Below are positions 6,200-10,098 of a DNA stretch of 10,098 nucleotides, piece by piece (the first letter of the stretch is position 1; the number at the start of each line of letters is the position of its first letter). Source of the DNA: Actinomycetota bacterium. GTDB lineage: Bacteria; Actinomycetota; Acidimicrobiia; Acidimicrobiales; Ilumatobacteraceae. Under the pieces are notes generated by a model that saw nothing but the letters and a program-made list of their open reading frames with translations, was not told the DNA's origin and ran no database searches. The translations under genes were made by a program, and so were the position numbers. The stretch lies in the NCBI GenBank assembly GCA_016870295.1, contig VGBY01000028.1, positions 1 to 10,098 on the forward strand, in the 5' to 3' direction.

Positions 6200-7191
6200 G
6201 GTTGGCCTCTTTCTGGTTCGATGATCACTTCGACGTCGTCGCCGAGTGCCTGGGTGGAAACGAGTCGACCGCGCCACACGTCGGCGAGCGTGGCAGCGGT
6301 GTCACCGGCAAATGCTGCGACGGCGTCGCCGCCACCCATCACTGCTGGCGCGATGTGAAACACGTATCTATTGATGAGCCCTGCCTCATGAAAACTGGCG
6401 GCGGTCTTCGCACCACCCTCCACCATCAACTGCACAATGCCTTCGCTGCCGAGGGAATCAAGCAGGTCAGGTAGTGAACCCGACCATTCCGTGCAAGGGT
6501 GCACGCGTGCATCTCGTGGTGCGCGGCCGAGCACGATGCGACGCGGCGACGGGCCGCTCACCTCGCGCGCTGTGAGTTGCGGGTCGTCGGCGCGCACGGT
6601 GCCAGCACCGACGAGAATCGCATCACTCTCGGCACGCATCTGGTGCACTCGTCGACGAGCGGTTTCGCCAGTGATCCAGCCGCCACTTCCAGACTTGGCA
6701 GCGATGTAGCCATCGATGGTCATCGCCAACTTGAGCACCACGAATGGTCGGCCCGTTCGTCGATGGTGCAGGTATGGCGCCAGTTGGTCGGCAACAAGAT
6801 CGGCACTCACACCGACATCAACCCGGATGCCCGCTTCGCGCAAGCGAGCAACACCCGTGCCAGCGACGCGCGAGTCGGGGTCGAGCACGCCCACCACCAC
6901 ATGCTTGATACCCGCGGCAATGATTGCTTCAGTGCACGGCGGTGTACGACCGAAGTGGTTGCACGGCTCGAGCGTTACGAACATCGTGGCCCCGCGTGCA
7001 GCATTACCAGCGGCGCGAAGCGCCTGCACTTCGGCGTGCGCTTGACCAACCGGTTGGGTGAATCCACTGAAGCGTCGACCATCCACGGCAACAATGACTG
7101 CACCGACCCATGGGTTGGGCCGGCACGTCAGTCGCGCAGAGGCGGCGACAAGCACCGCCTCGCGCATCGATTGTTGGTCGATGTCGCTCAT
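6196..7191 (-). CDS. ribD: bifunctional riboflavin deaminase/reductase
   Basis: RibD deaminates 2,5-diamino-6-ribosylamino-pyrimidinone phosphate and then reduces the ribosyl side chain with NADPH. The deaminase domain (about 6-145) has CRPNPWVGAV (23-32), HAEVQAL with zinc ligand His52 and catalytic Glu54, and EPCNHFGRTPPCTEA with zinc ligands Cys77 and Cys86. The reductase domain (about 149-325) has KLAMTIDGYIA (154-164), GWITGE (171-176), VGAGTVRADDPQLT (194-207) and a VEGGAKTAASF nucleotide-binding segment (257-267). The frame opens at 7284, but that codon lies inside the riboswitch. The ATG at 7191 has AGGAAG (7199-7194) just before it and gives a normal 331-residue protein. The gene is first in ribD-ribBA-ribH and ends in an ATGA overlap with ribBA. 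No ribE lies between them, unlike the common actinobacterial order. Confidence 0.97.
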   Translation of the reverse strand: MSDIDQQSMREAVLVAASARLTCRPNPWVGAVIVAVDGRRFSGFTQPVGQAHAEVQALRAAGNAARGATMFVTLEPCNHFGRTPPCTEAIIAAGIKHVVVGVLDPDSRVAGTGVARLREAGIRVDVGVSADLVADQLAPYLHHRRTGRPFVVLKLAMTIDGYIAAKSGSGGWITGETARRRVHQMRAESDAILVGAGTVRADDPQLTAREVSGPSPRRIVLGRAPRDARVHPCTEWSGSLPDLLDSLGSEGIVQLMVEGGAKTAASFHEAGLINRYVFHIAPAVMGGGDAVAAFAGDTAATLADVWRGRLVSTQALGDDVEVIIEPERGQP

Positions 7192-7194
7192 CTC

Positions 7195-7320
7195 TTCCTG
7201 CTTCCATCCGGACTTTGACCGTCGGCCTCGGAGTTTCACCGAATCAGTCCCGCACCGTGAAGCGCGGGAGTCGCGGGCTTTCACCGCCGATAGGGAATTT
7301 CACCCAACCCTGCAAGAACA
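7195..7320 (-). promoter_or_regulatory. FMN riboswitch (RFN element) of the rib operon
   Basis: The minus strand between the EamA stop and ribD carries the conserved blocks of the RFN aptamer in order. They are GGGTGAAATTCCC (7305-7293), the GGCGGT...AAGCCCGCGA region (to 7271), CGGTGAAACTCCG (7241-7229), GCCGACGGTCAAAGTC (7226-7211) and GGATGGAAG (7209-7201). A variable stem with arms CCCGC (7268-7264) and GCGGG (7253-7249) fills the usual expansion site. The closing P1 helix pairs TTCTTGC (7318-7312) with GCAGGAA (7201-7195). That 3' strand is the ribD Shine-Dalgarno. No terminator hairpin or T-run fits between the aptamer and the ATG at 7191. FMN binding should therefore stabilise P1 and block translation initiation directly. 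Identity of the aptamer is firm; the mechanism is inferred. Confidence 0.97.
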
Positions 7321-7322
7321 AT

Positions 7323-8258
7323 TCAGTTGTGTGCCGCACCTCCCGGTGTTGCACTCGTCAGGCTACCGACGTCGCGTCGAGCCTCGCCAAGCGTGAGCAG
7401 GATGACGGCGCCAATCACGAGCGCCGCGCCAATCACGATGCGACTGGTCAGCGCTTCATTCAAGAAGATCGTGCCGACGGCAATGGTGACGACCGGCTCG
7501 AACGCCGATGCCACCGACGTCGGGCCCGGGCCGACACGCTTCATCGCGGCAAAGAAGGCACCCATCGCCACAATCGTGCCGAATGTTGCCAGCACCGTGA
7601 TGTTCAACCAACCGAACGTGGTCTCCGGGAATCGTACCTGCATGTCGAACGGGCGAATGAGCCAGAGCGTGAGCCATCCGAACATTGCACCAAAGAGCAC
7701 GATGGTGAGACCAGTGATGCCGTCGTACCGCGGCATCACGCGCGACGAGAGCACCACGTAGAAGGTGTAGGTGAGCGCACCGGCGAGCGTGAGTGCGACG
7801 CCGGTGGTTTCGGCTCCGCTGACTTCGCCGGCGGTGAGCCCCACACCGACCACGGTGGCGACGAGACAGATGCCGATCACCTTGCTCGGTTTGTGTTTGA
7901 GCAGCCACCAAGCGAGCAGCACCGCCATGATCGGGAAGCAGTAAAAGATCACCGACACCAGCCCCGATGCCATGCGTTCGATCGCACCGAAGTAAAAGAA
8001 CGACTGAAACGTGAAGCCGAGATAACCAAAGAGAAAAATCTCGACGAGGTCGCGCCCGCGTGGCCACGCGGCAGCGCGCACCGTTATGAATCGGTAGGCG
8101 AGCAGCAGTGGTGCAGCGATGAGGAATCGTGCAATCATCAAGCCGCGACTGTTGGCACCGTCGTCGTAAGCATTCATCGAAAACAACGGGTTGATTCCGT
8201 AGAGCGTGCACGACAACACCGCCAAGGCGATGCCGGCAACGCGTTGGTTATTGCGCAC
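7323..8258 (-). CDS. EamA/DMT-family transporter, substrate unknown
   Basis: This 311-residue protein has ten predicted membrane helices arranged as two EamA repeats (about 7-142 and 153-289), the usual layout of the drug/metabolite transporter superfamily in the inner membrane. The second repeat ends in the typical GPTSVASAFEPVVTIAVGTIFLNE pattern (about 245-268). Such proteins export or import amino acids, nucleosides, vitamins and other metabolites, and the sequence alone does not fix the substrate. The start is a GTG at 8258, 11 bases inside the upstream 82-residue gene, with only a weak purine-rich stretch before it, so coupling is likely. Its stop lies four bases before the riboswitch P1 helix. 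A riboflavin role is conceivable, because RibN-type riboflavin importers belong to this superfamily, but that is an inference from position. Confidence 0.9.
   Translation of the reverse strand: MRNNQRVAGIALAVLSCTLYGINPLFSMNAYDDGANSRGLMIARFLIAAPLLLAYRFITVRAAAWPRGRDLVEIFLFGYLGFTFQSFFYFGAIERMASGLVSVIFYCFPIMAVLLAWWLLKHKPSKVIGICLVATVVGVGLTAGEVSGAETTGVALTLAGALTYTFYVVLSSRVMPRYDGITGLTIVLFGAMFGWLTLWLIRPFDMQVRFPETTFGWLNITVLATFGTIVAMGAFFAAMKRVGPGPTSVASAFEPVVTIAVGTIFLNEALTSRIVIGAALVIGAVILLTLGEARRDVGSLTSATPGGAAHN
7360..7390 (-). promoter_or_regulatory. ribD: possible rib operon promoter inside the EamA gene
   Basis: On the minus strand, TAGCCT (7365-7360) matches the -10 hexamer used before the protease gene, and TTGGCG (7390-7385) could be a weak -35 with a 19-base spacer. 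Transcription would begin near 7353, about 35 bases before the riboswitch. The spacing is long and the -35 poor, so this is only a candidate; read-through from the EamA promoter is equally possible. Confidence 0.25.
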
Positions 8259-8496
8259 TCTCTGCCCGTTGTTTGTCGCGCTTTAACACATTGCGAAACA
8301 CCACGGTGAAGATCACCGCCAACCCAATCACGATCAGTCCGAAGATGGCGAACTGCAGGGCGCCGCCCCGGTCACCCGCCTGGGTGGGCTCGACACCGCA
8401 ACCCGGCTTGGGCAACAATCCGATGCAGGCATCGACATCGCCCTCCAACGGGTACACGAACACCGTCGTGTCGGTGGTGGCCGAGTCGTCGCTCAT
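8248..8496 (-). CDS. small single-helix membrane protein, unknown function
   Basis: I do not recognise this 82-residue protein. The first 45 residues are acidic and polar and include two cysteines (ACIG at about 23-26 and PGCG at about 31-34). One hydrophobic helix follows (about 46-67), then a basic tail (RNVLKRDKQR). The positive tail should stay in the cytoplasm, which would place the N-terminal part and its cysteine pair outside, where they could form a disulfide. There is no cleavable signal peptide. Its end overlaps the EamA transporter gene by 11 bases, so the two are probably translated together and it might be an accessory subunit; this is inference. It diverges from guaA across an 85-base spacer. 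No Shine-Dalgarno is visible before its ATG. Confidence 0.75.
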   Translation of the reverse strand: MSDDSATTDTTVFVYPLEGDVDACIGLLPKPGCGVEPTQAGDRGGALQFAIFGLIVIGLAVIFTVVFRNVLKRDKQRAESAQ

Positions 8497-8533
8497 CGAT
8501 TGAACATTCTGTCAGGCGGTCCGTCGTGACTTG

Positions 8534-8576
8534 ACGGTATTGGGGAGTGAAGTCGGGCGCAGAACTACGGTATTGG
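8534..8576 (+). repeat. 10-base direct repeat upstream of guaA
   Basis: ACGGTATTGG occurs at 8534-8543 and again at 8567-8576, with copies 33 bases apart start to start, about three helical turns. Both lie in the spacer between guaA and the divergent small membrane gene. The first follows a TTGACG (8531-8536) that resembles a -35 box. The second contains part of TACGGT (8566-8571), which fits TANNNT but is ten bases from the guaA ATG. A protein-binding site is possible. Confidence 0.35.
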
Positions 8577-8581
8577 TGGTC

Positions 8582-10098
8582 ATGACGCACGATCGCGCGA
8601 CGGTGCTCGTCGTCGATTTTGGCGCCCAGTACGCGCAGCTCATCGCGCGTCGTGTGCGCGAGGCGAATGTGTATTCGGAGATCGTGTCACATCGCATCAC
8701 CGCGGCCGAAGTCGCGCGCCGCCGGCCGAGCGCACTGATTCTCTCGGGCGGTCCGAAAAGTGTGCACGTGGATGGTGCGCCGCAACTCGATCCGCAGATC
8801 TACGACCTCGGCATACCGATTCTTGGCATCTGTTACGGATGCCAACTCATCGCCCAACAACTCGGGGGTGCGGTCGGTCGCGGCGAAAAGGGCGAGTACG
8901 GGCGAACACGATTGACACGGCACGGCGACTCGGGTCTGCTCGCGGGCACCGAGCCGACGTTTGACGTGTGGATGAGCCACTTCGATTCAGTGTCGCAACT
9001 GCCCGATGGCTTCATCGCGACAGCTGCGACCGCCGATGCGCCCATTGCGGCGTTGGAGAACGACCGCCGCAAGGTGTGGGCGGTGCAGTTTCACCCCGAG
9101 GTCGTGCACACGGCCAACGGCCAGCGGGTGCTGCGACGGTTTCTGCACGATTTGGCCGGCATCGCACCGAACTGGACGATGTCGTCGATCATCGACGAAC
9201 AGGTTGCCGCGGTGCGGGCACAAGTCGGCAGCGAACGGGCGATCTGCGGGCTCTCGGGTGGCGTCGATTCCGCCGTCGCGGCGGCGCTCGTGCACAAAGC
9301 AATCGGGGCGAATCTCACATGCGTGTATGTCGACACGGGGCTCATGCGCAAGAACGAGAGCGACCAAGTGGTTGAGACGTTCAAGCGCAACCTTGGTATC
9401 GAACTCATCCATGTTGACGCCGGCGATGAGTTCTTCGGCAAACTGCAGGGCGTCACCGACCCCGAGCACAAGCGCAAGGTGATCGGTGAAACGTTCGTGC
9501 GCACTTTTGAGCGGTACACCGGCGGCGTGAAAGATGCGAAGTTTCTCGTGCAGGGCACGCTGTATCCCGATGTGATTGAAAGTGGCGGTCGCGAAGGTTC
9601 GGCCACGATCAAGAGCCACCACAACGTGGGTGGTTTGCCCGAAGACATGACGCTCGAGTTGTGCGAGCCGTTGCGCGATCTGTTTAAGGATGAAGTGCGT
9701 GCGCTCGGCACTGCGCTCGGTTTGCCCGACGAAATCGTTTGGCGTCAACCGTTCCCTGGGCCTGGTCTTGGTGTGCGCATCATCGGCGAGGTAACGCGCG
9801 ACAAGGTGAAGATTCTGCAAGAAGCCGACGCCATCGTGCGTGAGGAGTTGCGTCGCGCCGGTCTGGAGCGCGACATCTGGCAGGCGTTCGCCGTGCTCGC
9901 CGACATTCGCTCGGTGGGCGTGATGGGCGACGAGCGCACGTACGCCCGGCCGATCATCATCCGCGCGGTCACGAGCGACGATGCGATGACTGCCGACTGG
10001 GCGCGGATTCCGTATGACGTGCTCGCCGTGATGTCGTCACGCATCGTGAATGAAGTGGATGGTGTGAATCGTGTCGCGTACGACATCACCTCCAAACC
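8582..10098 (+). CDS. guaA: GMP synthase (glutamine-hydrolysing), C-terminus cut by window
   Basis: GuaA converts XMP, ATP and glutamine to GMP in the last step of guanine nucleotide synthesis. The 505 complete codons present run through three domains. The class I glutamine amidotransferase (about 6-195) has catalytic Cys84 in GICYGCQ with His171 and Glu173 in FHPEV. The ATP pyrophosphatase has the P-loop SGGVDS at 225-230. The C-terminal dimerisation domain has FPGPGLGVRI and, at the edge, YDITSK. The family normally ends a few residues after this point, so roughly seven codons lie outside the window. Two positions differ from the common pattern: GICYGCQ has Cys where Met is usual, and MSHFD has Phe where Gly is usual; neither is a catalytic residue. 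The ATG is preceded by a weak GGTGG. It is transcribed away from the transporter-rib block. Confidence 0.98.
   Translation, partial: MTHDRATVLVVDFGAQYAQLIARRVREANVYSEIVSHRITAAEVARRRPSALILSGGPKSVHVDGAPQLDPQIYDLGIPILGICYGCQLIAQQLGGAVGRGEKGEYGRTRLTRHGDSGLLAGTEPTFDVWMSHFDSVSQLPDGFIATAATADAPIAALENDRRKVWAVQFHPEVVHTANGQRVLRRFLHDLAGIAPNWTMSSIIDEQVAAVRAQVGSERAICGLSGGVDSAVAAALVHKAIGANLTCVYVDTGLMRKNESDQVVETFKRNLGIELIHVDAGDEFFGKLQGVTDPEHKRKVIGETFVRTFERYTGGVKDAKFLVQGTLYPDVIESGGREGSATIKSHHNVGGLPEDMTLELCEPLRDLFKDEVRALGTALGLPDEIVWRQPFPGPGLGVRIIGEVTRDKVKILQEADAIVREELRRAGLERDIWQAFAVLADIRSVGVMGDERTYARPIIIRAVTSDDAMTADWARIPYDVLAVMSSRIVNEVDGVNRVAYDITSK

Noticed and set aside
6200..6277. Upstream start for ribBA at 6277 adding 26 residues
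   Set aside because: The extra residues are an Arg-rich string out of frame over ribD; the ATG at 6199 makes the ATGA overlap seen again at ribH.
5159..6358. Long open frame on the plus strand opposite ribBA and the end of ribD
   Set aside because: It is antisense to ribBA, whose domains and catalytic residues are intact; high-GC codon bias creates such open shadows and its translation shows no recognisable family.
7192..7284. Upstream start for ribD at 7284 adding 31 residues
   Set aside because: The extension would translate the FMN aptamer; the ATG at 7191 has a Shine-Dalgarno and begins the family-typical N-terminus.
7110..8309. Long open frame on the plus strand opposite the EamA gene and riboswitch
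   Set aside because: The translation is a low-complexity Arg/His/Glu-rich string, crosses the riboswitch, and lies opposite a clear ten-helix transporter.
8497..8581. Purine or other riboswitch before guaA
   Set aside because: The spacer is 85 bases and none of the conserved blocks of known purine-related aptamers is visible; only the direct repeat stands out.

Overview
The window reads as a gene-dense, high-GC bacterial chromosome segment from an actinobacterium. Codon third positions are strongly G/C, and gaps are short or are 4- and 11-base overlaps. Two divergent genes look leaderless, with a TANNNT -10 box six bases before the ATG. The mix of GuaA, RibBA, a CoA-pyrophosphatase-type Nudix protein and a bacterial secreted phospholipase A2 fits Actinomycetota. 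Acidimicrobiia (Ilumatobacter-like) is a guess at class level only. I see no tRNA, rRNA, CRISPR array, insertion sequence or integrase, and nothing clearly transferred. Every stretch longer than about 130 bases is accounted for by a gene or the riboswitch.

Layout. Bases 8-316 (+) encode a small multi-pass membrane protein. It converges with and overlaps by 11 bases an L-asparaginase II-type gene (306-1271, -). Upstream of the asparaginase on the same strand is a secreted trypsin-fold protease with two fibronectin-III-like domains (1314-2936, -). From a shared 46-base spacer two genes run the other way: an unrecognised 56-residue protein (2983-3153, +) and a Nudix hydrolase (3163-3840, +). A minus-strand block then follows. 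In transcription order it holds an 82-residue one-helix membrane protein (8248-8496), an EamA/DMT transporter (7323-8258), an FMN riboswitch (7195-7320), ribD (6196-7191), ribBA (4856-6199), ribH (4407-4859) and a secreted phospholipase A2 (3867-4349). Divergent from this block, guaA (8582 to the window edge, +) lacks only its last few codons.

How the genes work together. RibBA makes both riboflavin precursors, RibD performs the deaminase and reductase steps, and RibH condenses the two branches to lumazine. The final enzyme, riboflavin synthase (ribE), is absent from the cluster. The three rib genes are joined by ATGA stop/start overlaps behind one FMN aptamer. The closing helix of that aptamer contains the ribD ribosome-binding site, so translational feedback by FMN is the simplest reading. 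The EamA transporter ends four bases before the aptamer helix, which raises the untested idea that it handles a flavin. The protease and asparaginase pair suggests peptide and amide nitrogen scavenging. The phospholipase has a near-ideal ribosome-binding site partly buried in a hairpin.

I find no whole new defence or mobile system here. The points most worth attention are the riboswitch architecture, the mirror-image leaderless promoters, the missing ribE, and the duplicated segment in RibBA.
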